From Balanoglossus misakiensis (lineage: Eukaryota; Hemichordata), in the NCBI GenBank assembly GCA_040954595.2, contig CM082591.2:11656001-11720000 (forward strand): DNA of 64,000 nucleotides. The letters are read 5' to 3'. This document shows positions 46,101 to 61,100 of the stretch, in pieces; position 1 is the stretch's first letter; each line of letters starts with the position of its first letter. The notes under the pieces were generated by a model that was not told the origin of the DNA, made no database searches, and saw only the letters and a list, made by a program, of their open reading frames with translations. The position numbers and the translations under genes were made by a program.

Positions 46101-49100
46101 TGTGATTTTAAATGATTTGTGAAATGTTTTTCAAAATTATCCAAGTTGAGCTGCTGATCTGAGTTTCATCTTTACATACAGTAAAACTCCAATTATCTGA
46201 ACTCCAATTATCCCCATTGTTTGGTTATCCGCACTGCTGTCATCAGTCTTCGGACTAAGCGCGCAAAGTGGGCGTGTCCATTATCACTCATTAAGTATTC
46301 AAAAAGGCTGATTACGTTGTCGAGTGTCCGGAAAATTTCGAGTCGGAAACAGAAATTACAAGTAGCAGTGTCTCCAACATGAAAAAAATCCAGCGAGCTG
46401 AGCTTTTAAAAAAGCTGACATTAAAGAGCATATCTTGCCTTTTTAAATCTTATCAGAAGGTTAAAAAATGTTCAAAAGAAATATACTATTTTCCAAAAGT
46501 GACAATATTTTTCGGGTATCGATTTCTATAATATTTGTTTTGTTTTCATAAAATGCTTCAAAATCCACCCCGTCCTGAAAAGTCCGAGTTCAGATTTGCT
46601 GCATTTTGGTCACGTGACGTGACGTCACAAGAGGAACCGGTCAGGTAGACCAGCTTTAGCGATGCTCACAGGTGTCATACGGTGTTTTCGTGCTTTTCTG
46701 TGTAATACCACAATGGGGAAAGGAGTTGTTTGCCGTGGTTGCAGCAACACATTACCTAGACGGGAGTCACCCGTGTGAGTTCCACAAAAACGAATGAAAG
46801 TCTATGCCACGATCATCAACATCGTACGGTGGATATGAAGCCGGCGCGGCACCGGTGACGGCCGCGGCCGTAACTGTCAATGCATGACCGTTGAACCATG
46901 GTTGAACGATAATCGGCCAGGTTCGAATCACGAGAAGACAATCCCCACCCATACAGGAAAATAGAAGCCTGTCAGCAGGAGAGGTCGACCAACAGATCGT
47001 TTATGCCCGGTATTGGTGTTCATACAATGTTCCAGCGACCGCGATTTACACAGTACTGTAGACAAGTAGTAGTAGGTGAACTGGCAGGATGCGTAAACAC
47101 AATTTTGCGTTGGCCGACATCATGTTGAGATTGTTTATTATTATTCACGCTTCCGTCTGGCTAACCGGTACCCAGTGACCGCAAACTACGATAATTAAGG
47201 TTGACAGCAATCGATGTAAAAACTTGAACGTTCAAAATATTACCGTTACTATTTCACGTTTTTTTTCAGTCGTACCTTTGTATGGCTTCGGCTGAATGGT
47301 CGCCATCTTTCTTTTCTAATTTCTTTGTTTACAAGTTTTACGTCGCGCTATGTCCGACTCATCGGCTCCAAAACACACTGTACAAATTTTGAAACAAAAT
47401 ATGTTGAATAAATTTTGCCTCGTGTGAGTGAAAACTGTTTCCAAACTTAGATATTCGTGTGTATCAATGAAAATGTTTCATGCTTTGTGAGCGTGAGTGG
47501 GTCGGCCTGGCATGATCGCCTGTTGCTGTTGGTTGTATGGTTTCATTTTGTTATAATGCAGTATGAAGCATGTCAAGGTACTTCCATGATTACAGCGACA
47601 AGTCATAAATGTTTCTGTTTGTCATCACTCTAGACCTAAACCTCTGGGCAATATTCGACGGTTTAATCGAGGCAGCAATCATTGTATGTGTAAGCTTAAG
47701 GTGCCTATACACATCCGCTGCCATTGCATGTTGTGTACTGCTTGCAATGCGAAGCCGTAGCCTAACCGGGCCGAGTTTTTTTTTTCATAATCGCATCTCC
47801 CCTAGATGATAAGGTAGACATATGTACGTTTATTTTGAAGGGGACGGGGGATACAGAGTTGTACCCAGGCTGACACAGCAAAGCCGTTTAGATCACAGGC
47901 ATGTATGGTTGCAATTCAACCACTGCAATGTACAGTGCTAAGTCTGTTGCAAACGTAAATGGTTCCTCTTGTGACGTCACGGAAATGGGCGTGGCCAAAA
48001 CAGAACTTTTTTCTCAGGCCCTGAACATTTTTAAATTTAACATTTATTTATCCACATGAAATAAGTAAAAGGACACCAGCATTTAACACACAAGCCCAAT
48101 TATTATTTATCCTCAAAAGTGTGTTTCGAGGTAAGATAGGCTCTTTAAGTGCCTTACTCGCCAAAAACCGACATGAAATTTTTCCAAAAATTAACTCAAA
48201 CATCAACACTTGAATTTACCAGCCCTGCACTGCAAATTGCATGGCGATACCTATGGAAAAATTTGATAGATCGTGGTTGCTCAAAATGGTTTTGGTGCAA
48301 TATTTAAACAGATGCAGATAGTGTTACTATTTCTATGGCGCCATGGTAACGTAAACAACATGCGTCAATCTCCCGCCAAGAAAGGCAAAGCTTCACACTG
48401 TTGCTCAAAGTTTATTCGTTACATCTAAATTTGTCGAAATATCTGAATATTTATATGTAAGGGCATGTCAGTAATGCTTATGTCTACCCACCCATTGATC
48501 AATGAATTGATGCTGTCATCAGGTTTGAACATTATGAAATTGAAAGGGGTGTTGATATCCTTGTAAGAGACTGAGCCATGTGATTAGGATACACACATGG
48601 GCTTGAGTGGGGTAATTCAGCATGTAATCGCGGTTCTTGCAGAAGTCAGAGCAAGAAAATATGCGTTTTTGTTCCAGATGCGTCTCTTTTTTCGCTGTTG
48701 GAGTCTTATTTTGGCTGATTGTGGGATACATGACTGCAAGCACTTCCCTTGAAATTGGTGTTAAATTCACAAAACCGTTGAAAAACAACATGGTGCATGC
48801 ATCCACACAAGGTATCTGTGTTCGATCGGTGTGATTACGAAATGAAAACATGTATCGTAAGTATTTTGGGCACTGCGGACGGTCGTATCTGATAAATTCT
48901 TGATTGAAGTCCCAGAAACATTCATAACCAAAATATCAACAAACTACGTTTTACGCCTCACTTCATGTGACTGCATATTTTTTTAGAGGCTTGACACTAG
49001 CTAAAATACGGTCGTATGATAACAATAAAGTATCTATGTCCCCAGAAATTTGAGTTTGAATAGTTTTCACTCTTTGGATGAAAAGGCACAAAAAATCAAA

Positions 49101-52100
49101 CAAATCACTACATTTTCACCCAAAAACAGTGTGCCAGGTAGAACACTGAAATACATGTAAAATTTACAGAGCCAACATGCAAATCCTAACTTGGTCGGCA
49201 AGTCACCACAATCGAACAAAACAGTAAACGGCCTGCTTTAATGTCACTGTCATATCGGAACAGCAAACGTTACCGATGGCCCCCATGTCACTTACCCAAG
49301 CTGTGAAAATTCTATTCAGCAGAGAGTATAAATTTGGACGATTTTATCCAAATGTTCATTCAGAACTCTAACACTGATTGAACATCACTATGAACTTCCC
49401 TTCACGTCGTTTTTTTATCGTCTAACATCGCTACGAACTTTTCATCGGACAAGTTTCAACTGTACAGATAGATAGATAATAGTTTATTAAAGTGACACAG
49501 TTTCATGTTACAAAGTAAAAGAAAGTTACACAATTCAAACTTGCATGAAACTCCAGCCGAGTACTTCATGAGTCACTATAGCATACCCAACTGGGCACCA
49601 CAATGCGGGTGTCAACAAAGAAGAAGTTTATACAGAAAAAGAAAAGAAAATCAATCAACGGAAATAATATTTCTTCTCCTTGTAAACATATCATAAAGCA
49701 ATTTAGAAAATACCTTAACATGTTTATCAGAAAACCAGTTCAACAATCTCTCGCGAAGCGGCACGTCTTTTGGAGTGTCTGGAAATTGTTTTCTAATGTC
49801 ATCATAAAGACTACAATTAAAGATGAAGTGAAGCTCGTCTTCCACAGTGTTACCGTTACAAAATAAACATTTTCTCTCTTCGACAACCAAATTAGAGTAT
49901 CTGCCAGTTTCAATTCTAAGAGGTAATGTTCCATTTATACGCAATCTCACAGTCACTGAGCGATATTTATACTGGCAGTTCAATAATACATAAGGTTCAG
50001 TAGCATATTCGTGGTTCAATAACTTAGGTTTACTTAAACAATTACATCTCCAATTTACCAATACCCCTGATTTTAAGTTCTGTTTGGCAATATTCAGTAT
50101 GTTGTTAACAGTAACGGTCTGAGAGTTTTGTAATTCGAAGATGACCAAGAGGCTGGCCTCCTTGAAAACCAACTTTGTACGCTTGTTCCAGCTGTAGTCA
50201 TTTAAAAACACACGTTTGGTCAACCTAGAATCTGGTAATCCTTGTAGTCTGACCCACAACCGTATGACCTCTATTTTATGTCGATAATCACTTGGCACCC
50301 AGCCCATGTCATCATATACATGTACGGGACAAGGGAAGAAAGCCAGCTCACTCGTTGTACGTGTGTAATTCACGACGCTTGTTTCACATGAATATTCATA
50401 TATTTTGGTGGGCATGTACTTGCATAAATAAGCGTCTTTGTCTCTACGGGTAACCAGCTGATCGAGTATGGAGCAATTTTCTTTCACACAGCAAAATACA
50501 TCACCTATCTATCTTGTAAAAAAAGAAAAACAGCGCTCCCGTGAAAAGAATTTGAAAGTGATGTTTTCCCTCATCAGTGGGTATTAAAACTGAATATTGT
50601 TTATATCTTTTAAGTATTTGTATTCTGTGTTGGCAGACATTGTAAACCAAGAAGAGAAGGGGGTGGGTAAGAAAATTTTATAAAATACAGAGCCCAAAGC
50701 TGCATTTTAATGAACCCAAAAGCAAATTAACTCAACTACCGGTATGTTGGGGAGGTCAAATTTAACCTTTGCCTCTCAAAGTTAGCATTGGGGGGGGGGG
50801 GGGGGGGGGAGGGGGGGGGGGCAAGTCCCCTGACCTGGGACACCAGATAAACCAGTCAATGATTGAAAGGTGTTGATGAATGACGGGGGTGGGTGTGTAT
50901 TATGAAGGGTTCAAAACTGCATTTTTGTGGACTCAAAATAAATATTTAGTCCTCAAAATTTTCAAGTCCCCCCCCTTTCAGTCCCTAATTTTTTTCAAAT
51001 CTCCCCTTACATACCCTCAATTTTTTCAAATACCCCACCCCTCCAGAGGTGTTTGTGAGTGCAGCCTAACTAAGTGTTGTTTGCTCATTAGCAATTACAA
51101 ATGAACATCTTGTCACAGGCTTCACAAGGTTCACATTGTACATGTGCTGATGTAAAAATAATCTTCCAAATGTAGACTTCATGGATTTGACGCAGAAAGT
51201 GATACCCAGAGCTGACTCATGTGTATTTGTTTGTACCTCTATCATGTGACTTTTCCGTGGAACTTTTCTATGTTTTGCTTGCCACATTTTATTTTGGAGT
51301 AGGCATATTAGCTATGCATATAAACTCCTCATTGTTTATATAAAATAAAAAAATTGATCAGGACATTGTCATTTCTCCTTGCACCTTGCAGAAAGTTGAG
51401 TTCATGGCATCTTTGGGACTAATCACGCCTCAGGCTTTAGAAGAAATCCGAAGTAAACGAACGGAAAGGAAGCGCAGAAGTACTGCAAATCCACAGTTTA
51501 GTAACTATGGTCAATATGAACCTGATGTAAGTATACACTGAGATAGCTACATATTCTATTGACGTCCGATTTATTTACTTTGCAAAATGGCTGTCACATT
51601 TGTCATGTCATCTGTTGAAAATCACTTGCATTGATACCAGCTACTCAAAAGAAAGCATAATAATAACAATAATAATAATTATTTATTTCTTATAGAGCGC
51701 ATTACATAAAAAAACAATCTCAATGCACTTTACACAACACTAAAAATGGAAAAGGTAAAAAATTAAAAAAGAAATGATAAAAATTGCGAAAAATGCCTAA
51801 AAACTCACAGAGACAGAATCATAAAACATGTCTAGGAATAAAATGATCTAAAAAGAAGTTTTTAACTGGCTTCTGAAATTTCTGTAAGAATTGGCTAGCC
51901 TTATCTGAGAAGGTAAAGCATTCCACAAATGGGGAGCACATACGGAAAAGCACGATTGCCATAAAAAGCCGTGTTGCAGACAGGCTGATGTAAAATGATT
52001 GCACCACTAGACTGGGACCTAGGTGTGCGACCTGTATGACGAACTGTAAGCCATTCTGCTAGATACTCATGGGCTTGGCTTGTAATGATACTGTAAGTGA

Positions 52101-55100
52101 AGGAAAGAATTTTAAACTCAATACGTTTCTGGACTGGGAACCAAGTGTAAACCTTAGGCATCAATATCTGGATGCATAGTGACTAATGTATAATTGTATT
52201 TTGTTAGCGAATCTGTCATCTGTCCTTGTTGAACCACACAAGAGGTTCAAAAGCATATGAAGTGACTACTCAGCCAGAACGCAACACCCTCATTAGCATA
52301 TTATCGCCTATCCAGATCAGGACCGTTACATTTTGAATGGCCGCTCACAGACCGTTTTTTGAGGCATTTTCAATTTGCCGTAACTTTTGCTAGAGTGCAT
52401 TATTTTAAATCATGTAAAAGCGAAAACCTCTCCTGACATGTCTTCTTTCGTGCCATCCAAATGGATTTTAGAATTATTTACTGAAATATTGATATTATGG
52501 CGATTTTCCGAAGGTTACTTTAGTGGTCGAATATATGGTCCAGTTTTTCGCTTCCAGTATCCATAATATGCCCCGGAAAGTTTACAGATTTCAGGGTTAT
52601 GTGGGTTTTTGTACACTTAACATGACCGCGTAAAGAAATTTGGTAAAGATGCAAGTGTAACGGTCAGTTCAAGAATTTTTGCTAAAAAACGGGTGATTTT
52701 ACCCGGAAGTCGTCACATGACCTACGTGACCCGAGGTTTCCCGGCCGCTGATGTAAACACTAGTAAATACGCAATTATCCCAGTCGCTGTTTGCAGTCTC
52801 TGTTTAACGCGATTGTGGAGTTGAAAGAACCGGACTGATTTTTTACAAACGTTTGTGTTGTCGCTCAATAATGTTTTTCTTTTTGTGAAGCACCACATTC
52901 GACGAAATCTGTATTTTATTCTTCCAAAAGCTGTGGTGTGGAGGCATCGCAGGGTTACGCCCCGCCGTAAGCACACAACCCTGCAATTCATACACGCAGC
53001 CGCCAGTGCTAACGTAGTTTAGGCAGATCTCGATGATCATCGATAATTTTCAATAATAAAAGGTAGTCTAAATAGCCGATATACAATGAACTCATTTCCA
53101 ACATGTGCCTTTATCAACACTACATGTACATGTGGGACGTAAACAATATACACACATTCTGCACTGAACGCTCGACAATGGCCTGATGGGTTACGCTGTA
53201 AACTCCCGCCATTTCCCACTGAAAATGATCTCGTCACAGCAAAAAGTAAACAAATTAAAACCGTTATAACTTCGTTAATATGCCCCGGAAAGTATACAAA
53301 CTTCACAGTAAGAAGGACCAATGCCTATATTTTATAAATATGTCATTGGATTTGTACAACAAGTTGGTGTAACAGTCCGTTCAAGAATTTAGCGAGGCAT
53401 GTTTCCAAAACGTGAATTTTCATTACTCTGTACTTTTCGTTATTTCTCTGAAACTACTGCATTAATCATCAAAAATACTCCTTGAGATATAGTTCGATAT
53501 ATGTACTATCAAATAAATCCAACAAAAATACTCAGAATGATCGCCATTAATAGCGGTTGATGACCAAAGTTGGGGAAAAAATGACCCAATTCAGACACCC
53601 TTTTCGGGGCTCAGTGTAACGGTCTCGTTTTTCGAATCAGATTCCGCATTTGCATATGTTAATGAAGGCGTTGCGTTCTAGCTGTACTATTTGAATATAT
53701 TTGAAGTGTGCAACTACGTTACAGGGCTTCACATCAGCACCCTAAATTTACTTGCCCAGATGTCATTCCCCTTGATACATAGTATGAATTGACTTATGAC
53801 ATTTCAATGAACAAAACAACATACAAAACCTATCAAAAGAAGGTGAAATGACCAAAGTACTGCAATATAGTTAAAAGGAATGGTTCCACACATTACTCAG
53901 TTGATCAACGCATCTCTACAACAAGGTGTGTTTGTGAAAGAGTGGAAGTACGCAGTGGTCAGGCCGTTGCTTAAGAAGACTGGACTAGATTTGATTTCAT
54001 CAAACTATAGGCCGGTCAGCAATTTGGCATTTCTGTCTAAGGTGTTAGAAAAAATAGCGTTACAACAATTTAACGAACACTGTAAACGGTGTCAACTCTT
54101 TCCAGAATACCAGTCAGCTTATAGAGTGAATTTCAGTTGTGAAACTGCCTTGCTCAAGTTAACTGACGATATTTTGTGGGGAATGGAGGAACAAAAAATC
54201 ACAGCTCTTGCCGCGATCGATTTAAGCGCGGCCTTCGATACAGTGGATCACGAAGTATTGTTAAATGTTTGAAAGCAACTGTATGGTATCGACGGACATG
54301 TATTGGAATGGTTTTCATCTTATCTGAGACCTAGAGGTTTCAAGGTATGTGTAGGAAATGCCTACTCTGACATTAGGAACATAGACTTCTCCGTACCACA
54401 AGGCAGTTGTGTGGGGCCAACATTATACAGTGTGTATGCGAGTACTCTGAGAAATGTGATACCAACATCAATTGACATACATGGATATGCAGATGACCAT
54501 GCCTTGAAACGTCTATTTCCAGCTAAGTCTAGGAGTCTGGAATTTGTAACAATGAACGATCTCGAGGACTGTTTAAAGGAGGTTAAAATCTGGATGGATG
54601 AAAATCGGTTGAAGATGAATGACAGTAAAACAGAATTCATATGTTTTGGGTCAAGAGTACATCTGCAGAAGGTTGTGTCGAAGACGTTAACGGTCAATGA
54701 ATGTGACATCGAACGGACGCCGGTGATAAAATACCTTGGCTTTGATCTCGACGAACATCTGTCGATGAGGAAGAACATCTCGAGGAAGTGCGCAATTGCA
54801 GCAGGAAATATACAAAGATTGAAGCTAATTAAACAATACTTGAATCTTGATGCAAGGAAAATCATAGCATCAGGCATGATTCTTTCACATTTGGACTATG
54901 CTAACTCTCTTTATGCAGGACTTCCGGAATGTGACATAAAGAAACTACAGCGGATTCAAAACATGGCAGCTAAGACAATTCTGGACAAAAGTAAATATGA
55001 CAGTGCCACCGAATGCTTGAAAATTCTACATTGGCTACCTGTGCATCTCAGAATCGATTATAAAATATGTTGTTTAATGTTTAAATGCAATCGTAATGAA

Positions 55101-58100
55101 GCACCAGAGTACTTAATATCTATGTTAACTCCATCTGCAGTCAGGCGTGTAGGACTTCGGTCAAGTTGTAATTCTGAAAGTTCATACAAGATTCCAAGAA
55201 CATTTCGTAAAACCTTCGCAGATAGGGCATTCAGTGTTCAGGGCCCTAAAAGGTGGAATGGATTACCAATAGGATTGAGAAAAGCAGAATCATACAAACA
55301 GTTCAAGGCAGACCTAAAAACTTACCTTTTTGGTAAATTCTAGGTGTCTGTTTCCATTTGTAGCAGCAAGTAAATGAACACCGTTTGGGTCTATTTCACG
55401 CTGAACTGTTAGCACTTTGTAGTATGGACACTATTTGTATATTTTCATTTGAGGTTATACGTATTTTTCTCTTCTTTCTGGTAACATGTTCTCATTTTCT
55501 TACTATGTATTTATTGTAAAGCGGATTGGATAATGGTTTTCGTTGACACTTCGCTATATAAATTAACTAATTCTAATTCTTATTCTAATTCTAATATTAA
55601 AAGTGGGTGAGAATATAACCCTGAAACCGTTCCAGTATGAATGTGCAATTGCTTTGTGCTAATCACTTTCTTAAATTTTTTGCACAGCGTAAACGCCATG
55701 TTGGTTCATATCTTAGCGCACACCCTACCAATGAAAGAAAGAGGAGAGGTTTGTAGATAGTTCTACATTTTGATTCTATTTAGTCCATAAAGATTGTCTG
55801 ACTTGATGTAGTCTTTCCTGTTAAAGTAATATGTGCCTTGGGGACACCACATTTAAAGTGTGCTTATGCGAAAATAGGCCAACACTAGCACACAAAAGTA
55901 GAGACAATATCAATTCAGCGTGGACTGTGTTATCTAGGATGACTAGTTATTCTCAATCTGAAGATAAAATAAGCTAAAGTTACAATGAGCAAAATATGAG
56001 AAGAAGTTTAAGACTGAGTTTGGAGACATGTACCACCTTTAACTTGTAACTGATTCTTTCTTAACAGTCTGTCTCCCACTTCCTTTCAAAAGCAAATTAT
56101 TCAGATGTTTGTTGTTATTTTGTAATGGTACTCATGTCCATTCTTTTTCTTGTCACCAAAGGTCGTCCACCAAAGTTTAGTGACAGCAGACCCAGCTCAC
56201 CCGAAGATGACGAAAACTGTGTTATGAATCAGAACTTGGTGAAAGCTGTCAAAGCACAGTTCAACGATGTAAGTAACTAGAGATAAACTTCACAGCCATA
56301 AATCTACTGATACAGTTCTTCACAACTTGTATATTTCAGCCATAAATCTGTGGAATCACATCCATAGATTCATAGATACATTACTTCATGGCCATAGATT
56401 CACAAAGACTACTTCACAGCCATAGAGACATTACTTCACAGCCTTAGATTCATAGATACATTACTTCTCAGCCATAGATTCATAGAGAGGTATTAAAGAG
56501 ACATTACGTCACAGCCAACAGCCATAGATTCATAGAGACTTCTTCACAGCCACAGATACATTACATTACTCAGTGTTTTCTCCAGAACGCGCGATTGCCC
56601 CTCTTTTACACTTGAATCGCCCCTTGTAACAAGTTCAGGGGGCGACAATAGCCCCTTCGTGAGCAGCCCACCCGGCCAGTACATGTGCGTCAAGCCTTCG
56701 TAGCATGCACTGCCAGTCAAAACACTGGGATAACGGCCGATATTACTGCGTGCTGGCCTATACATTTTAACTTCCCACCCCGAAAACTATGTTGTAGATG
56801 ACATTCACATTCAATTACGTGTAATTTAGCTCCAGGGCTATAGTGTGCAATTATTGGAACAGTCAAAGAGTTCTATCTGGACACCGCCTAAATTTAGAGC
56901 ACACATTCAAGTGAACTTGTTGTTATGGCGACCTTTGAAATTGGGTTGGCAGAACGTAACAATTGTATGCAAATTAAAAGAACTGTGTTCATGCCATGGC
57001 GATTATCAAGAATGTATCAGTTTTCCAAGACCTCGTTTTCTTACTTCGGAAGGAAAGTCATTCAATATGTACAGAGACTGTTTATTTGAGTAGTGTGCCT
57101 AGCCACAGATGGGGAAGTGTAGGCAGAAATCTGAGGGAAAATATCCCACTTCAATTTATTCCACTATTAATGGTTTCACAATCTAATATTTTGGCGGCTA
57201 AACTGAAACTTTTAAAATCAAACAAGATAATTTTTCCCAGGTATAGTATTAAAGAAGGACACTATTGTTTTTGCAGTTGCATTTATTTTATTCATTTCAC
57301 TCTCCTTGCCAGGGGAGGGGTTAGTCACTCTCCAACCACTTGTGTAAATAATTTCAGGAAAGTTATTTTCAGCTCTCTAGCATTTTTGGGTCCCATTGGT
57401 ATGTACCATGGGACCTTATGGGATGGGTTGCGTCTGTATGTATGGATGGATGGATGTTTGTATGTATGGATGGATGGATGTATGTCTGTATGTCCGTCCA
57501 CATCAAAAACTTGAAAACCGCTGCGTGTATCACCTTGATATTTGGTGAGCTGATGCAGGCTGGGCTGTAGATGGGAGTTTGTTCAAATGAAGTTGTCATT
57601 GCAAAAAATATGCAAATTAGCTGGAAAAATGTGAATTTGGGCAAAACTCAGTAACTCAAGAACTACTGGTCAGATTGCTTTTCAAAGTGGTGTGTATTTA
57701 GGTTACCTTCTGTTATTGCTGGAGTTTTTCTTCTTTCTTATTGAGTCGTTTTTTTGCTCCCGTTTTTCTCAAAAATCCCTGGACCTACGCCTATGAAATT
57801 TGGCACGGTGGTTGGGGCCCATGAGTACTTGTGCACCTGCCCTTTGAATTTGTAATTAGTCACGTGACTTGGTGGCTATAATCGAGCGAAATTTTCAAAT
57901 TGACCTAATTTGCACGTTAATGGCGGCATTTAAATTCTTTTCTCAAACTTTGTATACCATATGACCAAAATCCCCTGTGCCAAATTTCAAGGTCCTAGGC
58001 CTCGTCGATTTTGAGAAGAAGATTTTTGTAATATTTTTCGCATTTTTTGGTGGGCTGAGGATAAAACACTAGGGCATCGGACTTTGACAGTCATTATGTA

Positions 58101-61100
58101 ATGTTGTGGAGATCCTTGGAAAATCGGCTGAAATACGTAAACAGACCAGTGATTATTTTCCACGGAATGAATTTTTGGACAACACATTTTCGGAGTTCAG
58201 GCTGTGTTAGGGCGTTTTATTGAATTACGCTGAGTTTGTTAGCTGTTGCCGTTCAAATGTGTCTACGCAGACCCGGCTACACTGGTTAACATTCAATGTA
58301 ATGCGGCAGTGGACTTTGACCCTCAGTCGCTAATGTTGTGGGAGGTTTCATTAATAGCATGGTAGTCACATGTAGTGGATAGTAGTTCGGGAAATTGGCC
58401 GAAATACGTAAGCAGACCAGTGATTTTATTGCACGAAGGGAGTATGGTACCAGCAATAATCAGAGATCAGGCTTCGTTGCCGTTCAAAAGTTCCTACTTC
58501 AGTCGTGACGTTGCAACTGGACGTTGAGTATGGGGTTCGGCCCACAGGTGGCCGTGGGGGTTATCAGGTCGCCCGTAATGGCATGCAGCTGTATGGGACC
58601 AATCAATCAATCAATCAGAGAAATTTGTATAGCGCCAGTATCTATAACAAGTGTCATACTCAAAGGCGCTTGTGCTCATTGGCCCACACCATATGCTCTT
58701 GCGAAATAATGCGTCTTATTTTGGGACCAAAATAATACGCCCGATTCGGGGGTCACCTGTGACACCTGCGTAACTCAATTATGTGCATGCGTAATTGTGG
58801 GGTCAATGAAAGGGATGCTAGCGTGGTATTTGGGGGGCGGCAAAATCCAGGTGCAGCTTTGGTATTTGGAGGGATGAAACTATCATGAAATGCCAAATAC
58901 TGGGGATACCTGTGACACCTGCTTGATTCATGTATTACGTGCATTACCTAATGGTAGGCAAAGTGAAAGGGCTGCAAATGTAGGATTTGTTGCACATGAC
59001 ATAAACAGGAATGAAAATTTTTTGTCAAATTTTTGGGTGACCTCAGGTGTCCATTGACCTGCTTTCCATATGTTAGCATGCACATCATATATAGCCAGGT
59101 GTTTGGAGGGGTAGGGTAGGACCCTCTGCGTCATGAAATGCTAAATTCCTAGGGCCACCTGTAACTTACTTGCGTAACTCATTATTATGGCCATATCTAA
59201 TTTGACCAACCCAAAGGGCGAGGATTTTCCGTTGTCTTGAATATGAACCAAATAAGAATCCTAATTTTTGGCCCAATTTTTGGGTACCCTCGCCTGACCT
59301 TTGAAGTACTTACTGAAGTACTTACAACGTAGAAGTTCACCTTTGGTTGTTGTGTTTGTACTTGTAGGACATGCATTTCGGGTGGTTGCCTACTTCCCCA
59401 TATCTCAACATCGAGAGCAAATACAGCCTACGCATTTGAATGGTACAACCCTGAATGGAGTCTAATGGTTATTAACTCTATGCTTGGTCCCCTTCAATGA
59501 TGCTTGCAGCTTTAATTACTTTATTGAGTTGTTTTAATTAGGCAGGAACTCCCCTCTGTGTTTCATATAAACAAAGCAAATTCCTGAATGATTACATAAC
59601 TGGCTAAGTTTTATAGAGGCCAGCTGTTCTATTTAGTGTATGTACAGTACATATGTCATTGGCAGCATATGGGTCAGTCAGTTTTTGCCCATTGATCTCT
59701 CGCTATATGTGTGTGTGTCTGTCTGTCTGTATATGGCCATGTACTCCGGTGTAGACTTTTTCTTGTGTAATCACTCGATGGGACCACCGTGTCCTTGACG
59801 CGATTTTTTTAAATTACACGCCCTGAAAGTTATGCAAGGTGGAGTGTTCCTCTGCAAAACCTACTAATTTAAAGAAGAAAAAACTCTAACTGTTAATATG
59901 TTGTCTAGTTCACATGTAAAATGTTGTAATTTACTAAATACTGTTTTTAATATGGAATGAAGGCAGTTAGTAAGTTAACATTCAAAATGGTCATTCCTTG
60001 ATATTTACCTAATTAACATAAATTATGCGAATCATGATTCCCCCTATTTTGACCAAATCCCCCCCTTAATTTTGGACTAAGGGGGGACATTCCCCCCTTC
60101 TCTCAACATCCTGGAGAAAACACTGCATTACTTCACAGATTTATAGAGACATTACACCACAGTTGCAGATTCATAGATTTATCCTGTCACATGTATCTAT
60201 AAATCCATCTTCCTTGCAACCATACCCTATGACTGTCCACCACAGATACATTGCTTCACAGCCACAGTGCCATAAATGTGTTCCGTCACAGATCCATCTT
60301 CCTTTACAGCCAGAGATTTCCAGAGACATTCTTTCACAAGCAGAGATCTCGCCAATCTTTTCAAATTGTTCAACTCTTCGAGATGAATTTACTGAAATCA
60401 AAAGTTTTTAATCAACTGACATAATTACAATAAAACTTTTTATAAAACCTTAACGCTTGTCTCCTCATCGAACTCATCCATTCTACTCAAGCAACCGAGT
60501 TTCACCATTGGGAACCCATACTGTAGTTGGACTGACCCTGTTTTACTATACAAACTCAAACTGACATAATAATTACATGTATCATGATGGTTTCACTCCT
60601 ATCTTGCATATGGCCTCTCGTTATAATTTCTCCACTTCAACAATGTCACAACAATTTAACACCAATTGACAATATTTATTTTATTAATTTATCATTGCTG
60701 TAATGATGCACAATTTTTAGGTCCCATTGGTATAGGCCTATATACCATGGGACCTTATGGGATGGGTTGCGTCTGTATGTATGTATGGGTGGATGGATGG
60801 ATGTATGTCTGTATGTCCGTCCACATCAAAAACTTGAAAACCGCTGTGCGTATCACCTCAATATTTGGTGTGTAGGTGCAGGCTGGGCTGTAGATGGGAG
60901 TTTGTCCAAACGAAGTTGCCAGGCCCAAAAATATGCAAATTAGCTTGTAAAATGTGAAATTGATCAAAACTCTGTAAGTCAGCAACTACTGGTCAGATTG
61001 CTTTGAAAATTGGTATGTATGTACCTTATGTCAACCTCACACCGACCTGTAAGTGTTAAGTTGATATCATGGATGTTTTATTTTTTATGAATTTTTTAGT

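Larger units (their letters stand above)
56571..60125. mobile_element. 3.5-kb composite element inserted in a minisatellite
   Basis: Ends CAGTGTTTTCTCCAGAA and, reversed, CAGTGTTTTCTCCAGGA, each flanked by CATTACT (56564-56570, 60126-60132). The ends look hAT-like. The interior contains a GGTCCCATTGG-family piece (57386-57712), a full GCTGCTTGCAGC-family copy (57718-59517) and the 59556-59706 repeat. No transposase seen. Confidence 0.82.
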
